Notes: generated by a model from the letters alone, not told the origin. A stretch of 64,000 bases of DNA from an uncultured Roseateles sp. (GCA_946886855.1 CAMPJJ010000007.1:25884-89883); one strand, 5' to 3'; shown: positions 53,654-62,827, counted from the first letter of the stretch. Numbers and translations are program-made.

Positions 53654-54538
53654 ATGAGCGCCACCAGCATCGACCGCGGCCAGATCGCCGCCATCCGCCA
53701 CCGCACCGCGACCGTCCTGGGCCGGCAGGTGTTCTACCGCGAGGCCGGCGATCCGGCGGCCCCGACCCTGCTGCTGCTGCACGGCCTGCCGACCAGCAGC
53801 CGGATGTTCAACCCGCTGATCCCGCTGCTGGCCGACCGCTTCCACGTGATCGCGCCGGACTACATCGGCTTCGGCCACTCGGAGGCGCCCCGGCGCGAGG
53901 ACTTCGCCTACACCTTCGATCATCTGGCGGCGCACGTGGCCGGCCTCGTCGACGCGCTCGAGCTGAGCGCGTACACGCTCTACATGCAGGACTACGGCGG
54001 CCCGATCGGCTTCCGGCTGTTCCAGCAGCGGCCGGAGCAGGTGAAGGGCTTCATCATCCAGAACGCCAATGCCTACGTGGACGGCGTGGGCGACGAAGCC
54101 AAGACGGTCTTCGGCCCGCTGTGGGCGGCGCGCACGCCGGAGAGCGAGGCGCCCGCGCGTCAGTTGGTCAGCATGGCCGGCACGAAGTGGCACTGGCTGG
54201 TCGGCGTGAAGGATCCGGAGCGGATCGACCCGGATCACTGGATCGTCGACCAGGCGCTGCTGGACCGGCCCGGCATGCAGGACGCCAATGTCGACCTGCT
54301 GGAGAACTACAAGACCAACGTCGCGCTGTATCCTGACTGGCAGGCGGCCTTCCGCCGCTACCGTCCGAAGACGCTCATCGTCTGGGGGAAGAACGATCCG
54401 ATCTTCATCCCGCCCGGCGCCCGCGCCTACCTGAACGACCTGCCCGAGGCGAAGCTGGTCTGGCTGGACGGGGGTCACTTCGTGCTGGACGAGTTCGCGC
54501 CGCAGGTCGCGGCGGAGATCAAGGCCGTCTTCGGTTGA
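53654..54538 (+). CDS. haloalkane dehalogenase-like alpha/beta hydrolase
   Basis: The 294-residue cytosolic hydrolase has the HGLPTSSRMF oxyanion region (His43-Gly44), a nucleophile elbow QDYGGP with Asp113 (not Ser), a second acid Asp248 in WGKNDPIF, and His275 in DGGHFV. An Asp nucleophile is the mark of haloalkane dehalogenases and epoxide hydrolases. The Trp after the nucleophile in dehalogenases (QDWGG) is Tyr114 here, so dehalogenase activity is uncertain. ATG 53654 has AAGGAAACC upstream; 17 earlier open codons look noncoding. Its probable regulator is the divergent LysR protein. Confidence 0.85.
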   Translation: MSATSIDRGQIAAIRHRTATVLGRQVFYREAGDPAAPTLLLLHGLPTSSRMFNPLIPLLADRFHVIAPDYIGFGHSEAPRREDFAYTFDHLAAHVAGLVDALELSAYTLYMQDYGGPIGFRLFQQRPEQVKGFIIQNANAYVDGVGDEAKTVFGPLWAARTPESEAPARQLVSMAGTKWHWLVGVKDPERIDPDHWIVDQALLDRPGMQDANVDLLENYKTNVALYPDWQAAFRRYRPKTLIVWGKNDPIFIPPGARAYLNDLPEAKLVWLDGGHFVLDEFAPQVAAEIKAVFG

Positions 54539-54562
54539 GGGCGGGACGCGCCGCGCGGCGCG

Positions 54563-55474
54563 TCAGCGCGGCATCGAGCGGGCGAATTCCTCCAACCGCC
54601 GGCGGAGCTCGTCCCGGACCTGCCGCAGCGCCGACGACAGCTGCGCGCGTCCGGGCACGATCAGGTGCAGGGGGGCCGGGTCGCCCCGCCAGTGCGGGTT
54701 GACGTGGACCAGACGGCTGGCGGCCAGTTCCTGGGCCACGTCCGGCCACGACTTGTAGGCGAGTCCCAGCCCCGCCAGCGCCCAGCGCTTGACGACCTCG
54801 CCGTCGTCGGCGACACGGCGCCCGGCGAGCGGCAGATCCACCGGCCGGCCGGCGATCTCGACCGGCCAGGCGGTCGGCACCTCGCCGGCAACGAGGTAGC
54901 GCAGCGCCTCGTGCCGCGCCATGTCCTCCGGCGACGCCGGCATTCCATGCAGTGCCAGGTAGTGCGGCGCCGCGACCAGCACCCGGCGGCAGTCCGGCAG
55001 CAGCGGCAGGGCGACCTGGGCGCCGCCCGTCGGTTGGCCGTAGCGGACCGCGGCATCGACCGGGCGCCGGAGCAGGTCCGTGAGCGGATCGCCGATCTGC
55101 AGGCGCAGCGTCAGGTCGGGATGGCGCTCCTGGAACTGCTCCAGCCACGGCAGCAGCACGTGGCGCCCCAGGTCCGACGGCACCGTCAGATGCAGCTCGC
55201 CGGAGAGCGCTTCGCGGCCGGCCAGCGCCTCGTCGCGGCCGTCGATCAGCGCCTGCAGCGCCGCCCGCGCATGCGGAAGGTAGCGCTGACCTTCACCGGA
55301 CAGCCGCAGGCTGCGCGTGCTGCGCACGAACAGCGGAAAGCCCAACTGCGCCTCCATCCGCTTGAGCGCGGCGCTCGCGGCGGCCGGCGACCAGTCCAGC
55401 GTCTTCGCGGCGGCGGTCAGGTTGCCGAGATCGGCGATGCGCACCAGCAGTTCGAGGTCGGCGATCCGGGTCAT
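54563..55474 (-). CDS. LysR-family regulator divergent from an SDR gene
   Basis: The 303-residue LysR protein has the HTH LELLVRIADLGNLTAAAKTLDWSPAAASAALKRMEAQLG and an effector domain from GELHLTVPSDLGRHVLLPWL. It lies divergently from the SDR gene (98 bp). A TTTTC-TTT-GAAAA dyad (55482-55494), 8 bp before its ATG, could be an operator for autocontrol. The residues before ATG 55474 are noncoding on composition. It converges with the hydrolase gene, whose stop is 24 bp away. Confidence 0.9.
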   Translation of the reverse strand: MTRIADLELLVRIADLGNLTAAAKTLDWSPAAASAALKRMEAQLGFPLFVRSTRSLRLSGEGQRYLPHARAALQALIDGRDEALAGREALSGELHLTVPSDLGRHVLLPWLEQFQERHPDLTLRLQIGDPLTDLLRRPVDAAVRYGQPTGGAQVALPLLPDCRRVLVAAPHYLALHGMPASPEDMARHEALRYLVAGEVPTAWPVEIAGRPVDLPLAGRRVADDGEVVKRWALAGLGLAYKSWPDVAQELAASRLVHVNPHWRGDPAPLHLIVPGRAQLSSALRQVRDELRRRLEEFARSMPR

Positions 55475-55571
55475 TGTTCGATTTTCTTTGAAAAAGCTTA
55501 GCCAGCCAGCCGGTTCAATGGCGCCCGGCTTGATCCGAGACTGGGGACCATCAAACAACCTGGAACACGCC

Positions 55572-56315
55572 ATGGCACACCCTGCTTCCACGACCGCGAC
55601 CACGACCACGACGGCCACCACGCTCGCCCATGCGCCGGCAGGCACGACCTTCACTCCGGACACCGTCAGCGTCGTCATCGGCGGGACCTCCGGCATCGGC
55701 CGCGCGGTGGTCGACGCCTTGAGCGCTCGCCCCGGCCGGGTCATCGCGGCCGGTCTGACGACCGGCCTCGACGTCGCCGATCCGTCGGCCGTCGCCGCCT
55801 TCTTCGAATCGATCGGGCCGGTGGACCATGTCGTCTTCACCGCCGGCTCCCAGGCGCCGGGCGGGCCGGTGGCGTCGCTGGACCTCGATGCGGCCAAGGC
55901 GGCCTTCGACATCAAGTTCTGGGGCGCGATCGCGGTGGCGCGCGCGGCCGCAGGCCGGCTGCGTCCGGGCGGCACGCTGACCTTGACCTCCGGCTTCCTG
56001 GCGCGCCGCGCCGTCCCCGGCGCCTTCGTGAAGACCGCCATGAACGCCGCGCTGGAGGCCTCCGCGAAGCTGCTGGCGCGGGAGCTCGCGCCGCTGCGCG
56101 TGAACGTCGTCAGCCCGGGCCTGACCGACACCGAGGCCTATGCCGGCATGGCGCCGGAGGCGCGCGCAGCGATGCTTGCCAAGGCGGCCTCGACCCTGCC
56201 TGCCGGTCGGGCAGGACAGGTCCAGGACCTGGCAGCGGGATATCTCTTCCTCATCGACAACCCCTTCGTCACCGGCAGCGTCATCGACATCGACGGCGGC
56301 GCGCTGATCCAGTGA
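55572..56315 (+). CDS. atypical short-chain dehydrogenase/reductase without the catalytic Tyr
   Basis: The 247-residue SDR has a Thr-rich N-terminus (about 7-17), then the cofactor motif VVIGGTSGIGRAV (Gly37-Gly43), an NNAG-like region VVFTAGSQAPGGPV, Ser140 in LTSGF and Lys154 in AFVKTAMNAALEA. The position expected for the catalytic Tyr of YxxxK is Gly150, and no other Tyr is nearby. It ends with IDIDGGALIQ as SDRs do. It may reduce a substrate by another mechanism or be non-catalytic. The divergent LysR gene probably regulates it. Confidence 0.88.
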   Translation: MAHPASTTATTTTTATTLAHAPAGTTFTPDTVSVVIGGTSGIGRAVVDALSARPGRVIAAGLTTGLDVADPSAVAAFFESIGPVDHVVFTAGSQAPGGPVASLDLDAAKAAFDIKFWGAIAVARAAAGRLRPGGTLTLTSGFLARRAVPGAFVKTAMNAALEASAKLLARELAPLRVNVVSPGLTDTEAYAGMAPEARAAMLAKAASTLPAGRAGQVQDLAAGYLFLIDNPFVTGSVIDIDGGALIQ

Positions 56316-56460
56316 GGCCTTCGCGCGGCAGCGGCAAGCGCGCGGCGCACGCCGGGTCGCCCCCGACATTCCGTGACGGAGTGGGCGTCGGTCCTCCCCA
56401 GGAGGGCCGAGGAGCGTGCGGATGGTTCAGTCCGAGCAACGAACGGACGATGTAGAGTCC

Positions 56461-56507
56461 GGGCCGCCCGCGTTACAACTTCAAGACATGTCGAGCGCGG
56501 GCGGCCC
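56461..56507. repeat. 12-bp inverted repeat in the leader of the HD-GYP gene
   Basis: The perfect arms GGGCCGCCCGCG (56461-56472) and CGCGGGCGGCCC (56496-56507) enclose a 23-nt loop. The right arm ends 23 nt before the HD-GYP ATG. There is no T-run, so it may be a leader structure or a terminator of the SDR gene. Confidence 0.75.
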
Positions 56508-56530
56508 ACCCTCCGCTCTTCACGTCGCTC

Positions 56531-57673
56531 ATGCGTGTCTGTTCACTGTCATCGGTCAAGAACCGCATCGTCCTCGGTCAGCCGCTCGCCTTCAGCGTGC
56601 GGGACACCGACCGGACGCTGCTGCTCGCGCGCGGGCAGGTGATCGCCGACCAGGCGCAGCTCGATGCGCTGATGCGGCGCGGCGCCCTGGTCGATGCGAA
56701 CGAACTCGCCGAATCGGCGCGGCAGGCGGCCCCTGCGCCGACGCGCTCCGCCGCCTACCTCCGCGAGCGGCTGCCCGAGGAATGGGATCGCGGCCAGCAG
56801 GAGGTGCGCAACGCCCTGTCGGCCTCGCCGGAGCGCATGGCCGGCGCCCTGGACGGCGCCACGGCGCTGATGCTGACCCTGATCGACAGCTCGCCGGAGG
56901 TCGCACTCTCACAGGTGGTTCGACAACCTGAATCCACCAGCGGCCACTACGGCGTGACGCATTCCTTGCATGCGGCCACGGCCTGCCACGCGGCGGCCCG
57001 TTATCTGGGCTGGGGTCCGGACGACCAGCGTCGGGCCTTCCAGGCTGCGCTGACGATGAACCTGGGCATGCTGGACCTGCAGGCGCGGCTGTCCAGCCAG
57101 GTCTCGCCGCTGACGGCGATGCAGCGCGAGGCCATCAACGAACACCCGATCCGCAGCGTCGAGATGCTGAGCGCCGCCGGCATCGACGATCCGGACTGGC
57201 TGGACGCCGTGCTGCAGCATCATGAGACGCCCGACGGGCGCGGTTATCCGCATGGTGTCAGCGACGTCGGCGAACTGGCCGAGATGCTGCGCTACGCCGA
57301 CGTCTACACCGCCCGCCTGAGCAGCCGGGCCAACCGGCCGGCGATGAGCGCGGCGCAGGCCGGGCGCGAGCTCCACCAGATGGCCGCGCAGAGCCCGCTG
57401 GCGGCGGCGCTGATCAAGTCCTTCGGCATCTTCCCGCCGGGCAGCCTGGTGCGGCTGGCCAGCGGCGAGGTCGGCCTGGTCGTGCGCAACGGCGACAAGG
57501 CGCACCGCCCGATGGTGTCGGCCTTGACGAACGCCAACGGCGAGCCGCGCCACACCCCGGTGCTGCGCGACAGCAGCCGCGACGACCACGCCGTGGTCGC
57601 CCTGCTGCCCGCGCACGGTTCACCGATCCGCCTGTCCGACGAGCGCATCGCAGCGCTGATCGCCAGCGCCTGA
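56531..57673 (+). CDS. degenerate HD-GYP-domain protein
   Basis: The 380-residue protein has an N-terminal region of about 110 residues of unclear type, an HD-GYP-like domain (about 130-290) and a small C-terminal beta-rich part (about 300-375). HD-GYP proteins hydrolyse c-di-GMP with metals held by His and Asp residues. Here the first His (THSLH), His205 (NEHP), HHE 230-232, Asp235 and GYP 238-240 are kept, but the HD dyad of HDIGK is replaced by Met176-Asn177 (TMNLGM). It probably binds rather than cleaves the nucleotide. No other domain is recognised. Confidence 0.85.
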   Translation: MRVCSLSSVKNRIVLGQPLAFSVRDTDRTLLLARGQVIADQAQLDALMRRGALVDANELAESARQAAPAPTRSAAYLRERLPEEWDRGQQEVRNALSASPERMAGALDGATALMLTLIDSSPEVALSQVVRQPESTSGHYGVTHSLHAATACHAAARYLGWGPDDQRRAFQAALTMNLGMLDLQARLSSQVSPLTAMQREAINEHPIRSVEMLSAAGIDDPDWLDAVLQHHETPDGRGYPHGVSDVGELAEMLRYADVYTARLSSRANRPAMSAAQAGRELHQMAAQSPLAAALIKSFGIFPPGSLVRLASGEVGLVVRNGDKAHRPMVSALTNANGEPRHTPVLRDSSRDDHAVVALLPAHGSPIRLSDERIAALIASA

Positions 57674-57820
57674 GGCGCCCGGCGGGTGGCGCGAGGCGCC
57701 TCCGCAAAGGCTTGCAGCTGATTCACCTCGATGCATCAGACTGGCGAGGATCCACCTCTCTTTCGGTAGACCCGACCCGCGTCCCCGGCGCGCAGACTCC
57801 GCCGTTTTCGGACATGGGGG

Positions 57821-58615
57821 ATGCATGTGGGTCAAGGGGTCGAACTGAAATCGGGGCGCTGGCGCGCCATGGTGGCGACGGATCGCGGCGGTCGTCTGCG
57901 CTGGCTGGGGGAGATCGGGCCGGGCGGTCGCGCACCTTGGTTGCGGCCGCTGCTGATCGAACGGGGCAGACTGGTCGGCGGCGGCGCGGTGAGACTGGGC
58001 GCCCCGACCGGGATGCCCGAGGACATGGCGCGGCTGGTCCCGGACCCGGCCACCTTCGACGAACCCTGGCGCATCACGCACCAGGCGCCCGATGCAATCA
58101 CGCTGATGCTGCATCCCTGCAGCCCGTCGCCGGGCACCTGGGGTTTCCAGGCGAGCCAGACGCTGCGCCTGGACGAGCATCGGCTGGACTGGACCCTGTC
58201 GGTGCGCAACCTGAGCCGCATGCCGATGCCGGCTCGACTGGGATGGCTGCTGAACTTCCCGGAGGACTTCGCCGATGCCGCGTGGCTCGACGAGACGCTG
58301 GACACGGTGAGGCTGGTCGGCCGCGATCATGTGGAGCGCCGCGATCCCTGGTGCGGCATCGCCTCGCTGAGCGGCGCCGGCGGGCGCATCGTGCTGCTGC
58401 GCGGGGAAGCCCCGCTGGACACGCTGAGCTTCGAGCGCCACCCGACGCGGACCTCGGTGCAGGTCCGCCTGCTGACGCCGGACACGCCGCGGCTGCTGTC
58501 GCTGGCGCGGGGCGAGGAGCTGACGCTGCGGCTGTCGATCGACCTGCTGGAGCCGAGGACGCCACCGCTGCCGCGCGTGCCGCCGGACAACCCTGCGGGG
58601 TCTCCGATCCTCTGA
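57821..58615 (+). CDS. galactose-mutarotase-like (aldose 1-epimerase fold) protein
   Basis: The 264-residue protein begins MHVGQGVELKSGRWRAMVAT and has repeated beta-strand patterns, DHVER and the terminal RLSIDLLEPR. An aldose-1-epimerase-like fold is suggested by PSPGTWGFQASQTLRLDEHRLDWTLSVRNLSRMPMPARLGW, which resembles the central strand region of those proteins. The catalytic His-Glu pair could not be confirmed. The role is uncertain: sugar mutarotation or carbohydrate binding. The RBS is poor. It precedes the SulP gene on the same strand after 153 bp. Confidence 0.55.
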   Translation: MHVGQGVELKSGRWRAMVATDRGGRLRWLGEIGPGGRAPWLRPLLIERGRLVGGGAVRLGAPTGMPEDMARLVPDPATFDEPWRITHQAPDAITLMLHPCSPSPGTWGFQASQTLRLDEHRLDWTLSVRNLSRMPMPARLGWLLNFPEDFADAAWLDETLDTVRLVGRDHVERRDPWCGIASLSGAGGRIVLLRGEAPLDTLSFERHPTRTSVQVRLLTPDTPRLLSLARGEELTLRLSIDLLEPRTPPLPRVPPDNPAGSPIL

Positions 58616-58622
58616 ATGCCCC

Positions 58623-58671
58623 GAGCGTCGAGCGTCGAGGGGCGATGGGCGATGGGCGATGGGCGATGGGC
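58623..58671. repeat. heptanucleotide tandem repeats before the SulP gene
   Basis: Two copies of GAGCGTC (58623-58636) are followed at 58644-58671 by four perfect copies of GATGGGC. Both units are 7 nt. They lie about 100-145 bp upstream of the SulP start. Confidence 0.85.
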
Positions 58672-58734
58672 GAGGCGGGGCCGGCAGGCGCCCCAAGGCG
58701 CGCGGGCGGCCAGGGCGCGCGGGGAGGCGCCGCC

Positions 58735-58740
58735 TATACT
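58735..58740 (+). promoter_or_regulatory. -10-like element of the SulP gene
   Basis: TATACT lies 28 bp upstream of ATG 58769, the closest match to a -10 box in the gap. The heptanucleotide repeats end 63 bp before it. No clear -35. Confidence 0.4.
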
Positions 58741-58768
58741 GCCGCGCGCCGCTCCTGCGGCCTCCCCC

Positions 58769-60412
58769 ATGCCGACGCTGCCCTCCCTCGCCGCCTTCCG
58801 GCCCTATCTGCGCGACGCCTTGCGCGACGATCTCGTCGCCGCCGTGGTGGTCAGCGTCCTCCTGATCCCGCAGAGCCTGGCCTACGCCATGCTCGCCGGC
58901 CTGCCGCCGCAGGTGGGCCTCTATGCGAGCCTGCTGCCGCCCCTGTTCTACGCGGCGCTGGGCTCCAGCCCCTTCCTCAACATCGGCCCGGTCGCGGTGC
59001 TGGCGCTGATGATCATGCAGACGCTGCAGCTCGCACCCGCCGGCGTCAGCCCGAGCGAGGCCGCGCTGGTGCTGTCCGCCGAGGTCGGCCTGTTCCTCGG
59101 CGCGGCGGCGCTGCTGCGGCTGCACGCCCTGGCCGCGCTGCTCTCGGTGCCGGTGCTGCACGGCTTCGAATCGGGCGCGACGATCGCCATCGCCGCGAGT
59201 CAGCTGCCCGTGCTGATCGGCTCGGCGGCGACCGGCGGCACGCTGCCGGATCTCTGGCGCTCGCTCTCGGCGCACGACTTCGACTGGCGCGGCGTCGCGG
59301 CGCTGTTCGGCGCCGTGTCGCTGCTGGCGCTGATCGCCGTGCGGCGCCTGCCCAAGGGCTTCCTCTCGCGGATCGCACCGCTCGCCGTGCTGCTCATCGG
59401 CATCGGCGTCGCGTGGGGCTGGGATCCGCAGGGCCTGCCGCGCGTCGGCGAGTTGCCGCCGCTGGCGCTGGTCTTCACGCTGCCGCGGCTGGACGCCGAC
59501 CTCTGGGTGGCCATGCTGCCCGGCGCGGCGCTGATCGGCCTGCTCGGCTACGTGTCCAGCCTGGCCGTGGCCGAATCGCTCGCGCGGCGCGTCGGCCAGC
59601 GTGTCGACGCCCGGCGGGAGTTGATGGGCCTGTCCGTCGCCAATCTGGCGGCGGCGCTCTCGGGCGGCATGCCGGCCGCCGCAAGCTTCTCGCGCAGCGT
59701 GCTGATGAGCGACGCCGGCAGCCGCACGCGCATGACAGGCGTCTTCGTCGCCGCGCTGATGGGCCTCGTGCTGCTGACGGTCTCGCCGCTGCTGGCCTGG
59801 GTGCCCAAGCCGGTGCTGGCGGCCAGCATCATGGTCGCGGTGCTGTCCGGGCTGAAGTTCGGTCCCTACGCCGATGCCTGGCGCTACGACCGCGCCGAAG
59901 CCCTGCTGATGACGGCGGTGACGCTGCTGGTGATCTTCGCCGGCATCACCGCGGCACTGGGGCTGGGCGTGGCCAGTGCGATCGCGCTGCTGCTGCAGCG
60001 CAGCGCCCGGCCGCACGTCGCGCTGATCGGCCGCATCCCGGGGACCGAGCACTACCGCAACGTCGAGCGCCACCATGTCGAGCTCGACCCGCAAGTCCTC
60101 GGGCTGCGCATCGACGAAAGCCTGCTCTTCCTCAACGGTCGCAGCCTGGCCGACGTCGTCCAGGCCCACCTCGACACCCACCCGACCACGCGGCGCGTGC
60201 TGCTGCAGATGTCGCCGGTGAACAGCATCGACTTCAGCGGCCTCAGCGCGCTGAAGGAGCTGCACGAGGCGCTCGAGCGCCAGGACCGGCGCCTGGACCT
60301 CAGCGAGGTCAAGGGGCCGGTGCTCGACCGGCTCAAGGCCAGCCAGTGGGAGTCTTGGTTCCGCGGGAAGATGTACCTGTCCCACCATCTGGGGATGAGG
60401 GACACGGACTGA
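58769..60412 (+). CDS. SulP-family anion transporter with STAS domain
   Basis: This 547-residue inner-membrane SLC26/SulP transporter has about 12 helices and a cytosolic C-terminal STAS domain (about 430-540, VLLQMSPVNSIDFSGLSALKELHEAL). The family motif AYAMLAGLPPQVGLYASLLPPLFYAALGSS lies near residues 36-65. Substrates in the family are sulfate, bicarbonate or dicarboxylates; the sequence alone does not decide. ATG 58769 was chosen, since the 51 open codons upstream encode Arg/Ala-rich residues spanning the repeats. It converges with the MFS gene, only 3 bp between stops. Confidence 0.9.
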   Translation: MPTLPSLAAFRPYLRDALRDDLVAAVVVSVLLIPQSLAYAMLAGLPPQVGLYASLLPPLFYAALGSSPFLNIGPVAVLALMIMQTLQLAPAGVSPSEAALVLSAEVGLFLGAAALLRLHALAALLSVPVLHGFESGATIAIAASQLPVLIGSAATGGTLPDLWRSLSAHDFDWRGVAALFGAVSLLALIAVRRLPKGFLSRIAPLAVLLIGIGVAWGWDPQGLPRVGELPPLALVFTLPRLDADLWVAMLPGAALIGLLGYVSSLAVAESLARRVGQRVDARRELMGLSVANLAAALSGGMPAAASFSRSVLMSDAGSRTRMTGVFVAALMGLVLLTVSPLLAWVPKPVLAASIMVAVLSGLKFGPYADAWRYDRAEALLMTAVTLLVIFAGITAALGLGVASAIALLLQRSARPHVALIGRIPGTEHYRNVERHHVELDPQVLGLRIDESLLFLNGRSLADVVQAHLDTHPTTRRVLLQMSPVNSIDFSGLSALKELHEALERQDRRLDLSEVKGPVLDRLKASQWESWFRGKMYLSHHLGMRDTD

Positions 60413-60415
60413 CGT

Positions 60416-61759
60416 TCAATGCACCTCGTTCAGATGCCCATGCTTGCGCAGGTCGGGCATCAGGAAGCAGACGAGGAAGGCGAAGAAGCACATCACCGAG
60501 ACGTAGACGTAGAACGCGCTCTCCACGTTCGCGGCCTTGAGGCTCAGCGCGACGAACTCCGCCGAGCCGCCGAAGATCGCATTGCCGATCGCATACGACA
60601 GACCCACGCCCAGCGCGCGGATCTCGGGCGGGAACATCTCCGCCTTGATCAGCCCGCCGATCGAGGTGTACAGCGACACGATCGCCATCGCGAGGATGAT
60701 CAGGCCGAAGGCGGCATGCGGGCTCTGCACGCCCTGGAGCGCCGACAGGATCGGCCAGGTGCACACCGCCCCCAGAAGGCCGAACCACAGCATCGACGTC
60801 CGCCGCCCGATGCGGTCCGACAACGCGCCGAAGAGCGGCTGCATGCACATGTAGACGAACAGCGCCGCCGTCATCACCGTGCTCGCCACCTTCTTGTCCA
60901 TGCCCACGCTCAGCACCAGGTACTTCTGCATGTAGGTCGTGTACGTGTAGAAGGCCAGCGATCCGCCCGCGGTGAAACCCAGCACGATCAGGAACGAACG
61001 CATGTGCTTGCCGAACAGCTCGCGCATCGACCCCGATTCCTTGCGTTCGAGCTGCTCCGCCTGCGCGGTCTCGGCCAGCGAGCGACGCAGGTAGAACGCG
61101 ATCACCGCCGTCGCGGCGCCGGCCGCGAACGGGATGCGCCAGCCCCAGTCGCGCATCTGCGTCTCGGACAGCGTCTGCTCCAGGATCGCCACGACCAGCA
61201 CCGCCAGCAGCTGGCCGCCGATCAGCGTCACGTACTGGAAGGACGCGTAGAACCCGCGCTGGCCGCGCAGCGCAACCTCGCTCATGTAGGTGGCGCTGGT
61301 GCCGTATTCGCCGCCCACCGACAGGCCCTGGAACAGCCGCGCCGCCAGCAGCAGCGCCGGTGCCAGGACGCCGATGGTCTCGTAGGTCGGCATGCAGGCG
61401 ATGGCCAGCGAGCCGCCGCACATCATCAGCACCGAGATCATCATGGCCGTCTTGCGGCCCTGGCGATCGGCGATGCGGCCGAACAACCAGCCGCCGATCG
61501 GCCGCATCAGGAAGCCGGCGGCGAACACGCCTGCCGTGTTCAGCAGCTGGACCGTCGGATCGCCCTTCGGGAAGAACGCGTGCGCGAAGTAGATCGAGGT
61601 GAACGCGTAGACGTAGAAGTCGAACCACTCCACCAGATTGCCGGACGAGGCGCCGACGATGGCAAAGATGCGGTCCCGCTTCTCATGTGCGGTGTAGTGC
61701 CCGGCGACGCCGGACGCCGGCGTCGAGCCGCCGGCAAGGGGTGGGATCTTGGCAGTCAT
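60416..61759 (-). CDS. MHS-family MFS transporter (dicarboxylate or osmolyte type)
   Basis: The 447-residue transporter has 12 helices. Its MHS signature is [23 protein letters not shown], followed by [44 protein letters not shown] and a charged middle loop. The group includes KgtP, ProP and CitA, which move alpha-ketoglutarate, proline/betaine or citrate with protons. The best guess is an organic acid. The start has a 25-residue N-terminal extension rich in Gly/Ala/Thr. It is followed by no clear terminator, as the SulP stop is 3 bp away. Confidence 0.9.
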   Translation of the reverse strand: MTAKIPPLAGGSTPASGVAGHYTAHEKRDRIFAIVGASSGNLVEWFDFYVYAFTSIYFAHAFFPKGDPTVQLLNTAGVFAAGFLMRPIGGWLFGRIADRQGRKTAMMISVLMMCGGSLAIACMPTYETIGVLAPALLLAARLFQGLSVGGEYGTSATYMSEVALRGQRGFYASFQYVTLIGGQLLAVLVVAILEQTLSETQMRDWGWRIPFAAGAATAVIAFYLRRSLAETAQAEQLERKESGSMRELFGKHMRSFLIVLGFTAGGSLAFYTYTTYMQKYLVLSVGMDKKVASTVMTAALFVYMCMQPLFGALSDRIGRRTSMLWFGLLGAVCTWPILSALQGVQSPHAAFGLIILAMAIVSLYTSIGGLIKAEMFPPEIRALGVGLSYAIGNAIFGGSAEFVALSLKAANVESAFYVYVSVMCFFAFLVCFLMPDLRKHGHLNEVH

Positions 61760-61837
61760 GGCGGAAGCCTACTCCCGCGATGAAAAACCCGCAGGCGCGG
61801 TTCGGCCAAACCGAACGCCACGCGCACCGCATGTGGA

Positions 61838-62506
61838 CTAGGCCATTTCTGCCATCGCCAATCGCACGCCGAAGGCCAGGAACAGCGCGCCGATGCCGCG
61901 GTTGAGCCATCGCCCGAGCGTGCGCGCCCACCCCTGCCCACGGGCACGCGCGCCCGCCACGGCGCTCGACCAGGCCAGCAGGTGGCACCACAGCATCCCG
62001 TTCACGTTGAACACGGCGCCGAGGAACAGGAACGCCGCCGCCTTGCTCGGCGCCTCGGGCGAGATGAACTGCGGGACGAAGGCCAGGAAGAACAGCCCGA
62101 CCTTGGGGTTGAGCACGTTGGTGAGAAAGCCCTGCGCGAAGATCTTGCGCAACGGTGCCGCCGGCGGCGGTGCCAGGTCTTGTTCCTGGTGCCCGTTCTC
62201 CGGCGTGGCCTCAGCCGCACGGCGCTTGAAGAGCATGCCGGCGCCGAGGTACACGAGGTAGGCCGCGCCGAGCAGCTTCACCACGGTGAACGCCGCCGTC
62301 GAGGCCGACAGCAGCGCCGACAGCCCCAGCGCCGCGGCCAGGATGTGGATGCAGGTGCCGGCGCCGATGCCCAGCGCCGCGGCCGAGCCGGCGCGGAATC
62401 CCTGCGTGGCGCTGCGCGCCATGATCAGCAGCGAGTCCGGCCCTGGCGTCATGTTGAGCAGCAGGCCGGAGGCGATGAAGAGGCCGAGGTCGTGGGTGCC
62501 AAGCAT
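61838..62506 (-). CDS. LysE-family amino-acid exporter
   Basis: The 222-residue inner-membrane protein has about 6 helices. It has the LysE/RhtB signature LLLNMTPGPDSLLIMARSATQGFRAG, then GLSALL and NVLNPKVGLFFLAFVPQF. Members export amino acids such as lysine, threonine or homoserine lactone. The start at 62506 (MLGTHDLGLF) is chosen because family proteins begin like that and GGGAG lies 9 nt upstream; in-frame ATGs at 62515, 62533 and 62536 add residues. The MFS gene lies downstream on the same strand, 78 bp away. Confidence 0.88.
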   Translation of the reverse strand: MLGTHDLGLFIASGLLLNMTPGPDSLLIMARSATQGFRAGSAAALGIGAGTCIHILAAALGLSALLSASTAAFTVVKLLGAAYLVYLGAGMLFKRRAAEATPENGHQEQDLAPPPAAPLRKIFAQGFLTNVLNPKVGLFFLAFVPQFISPEAPSKAAAFLFLGAVFNVNGMLWCHLLAWSSAVAGARARGQGWARTLGRWLNRGIGALFLAFGVRLAMAEMA

Positions 62507-62827
62507 CGAAGACATCTCCCGAAAGGCCGCCATCATGCCCGCCCCCGGCGCGGGCCGCGCGATATCCGCGCAGTGATTGTTCCGATCTTTTCAACGGTCT
62601 GTTGCGAAGGAATGGATTTAAGGGTGAACCCTTATGGCGCATAGTTCATCCCATCGACACACCAGAACCGCTTCCGGGAATCTCCACCAGGCGACGACTT
62701 GAAACCTCCGGGCAACCGGCAGCGTTCAAACGAAACCAAGTTGAATTCCCGGCGCAACGGGCGGGTCGAATCCTCCACCCCGTGCCCCTTCGCTGTTGCC
62801 CTGGGACCGAATCTGAAAGGAAAGATC
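62507..62827. other. divergent gap between lysE-like and DUF4148 genes
   Basis: The 321 bp hold promoters of both genes but no gene with an RBS. A perfect TAAGGGT-GA-ACCCTTA dyad at 62619-62634 may be an operator. An open frame starting 62699 runs into the DUF4148 gene and encodes Asn/Arg-rich residues, taken as noncoding. Confidence 0.45.

Noticed and set aside
58623..58671. Heptamer array considered as a CRISPR-like or origin iteron array
   Set aside because: Units are contiguous with no spacers and no cas, repA or dnaA genes are near.
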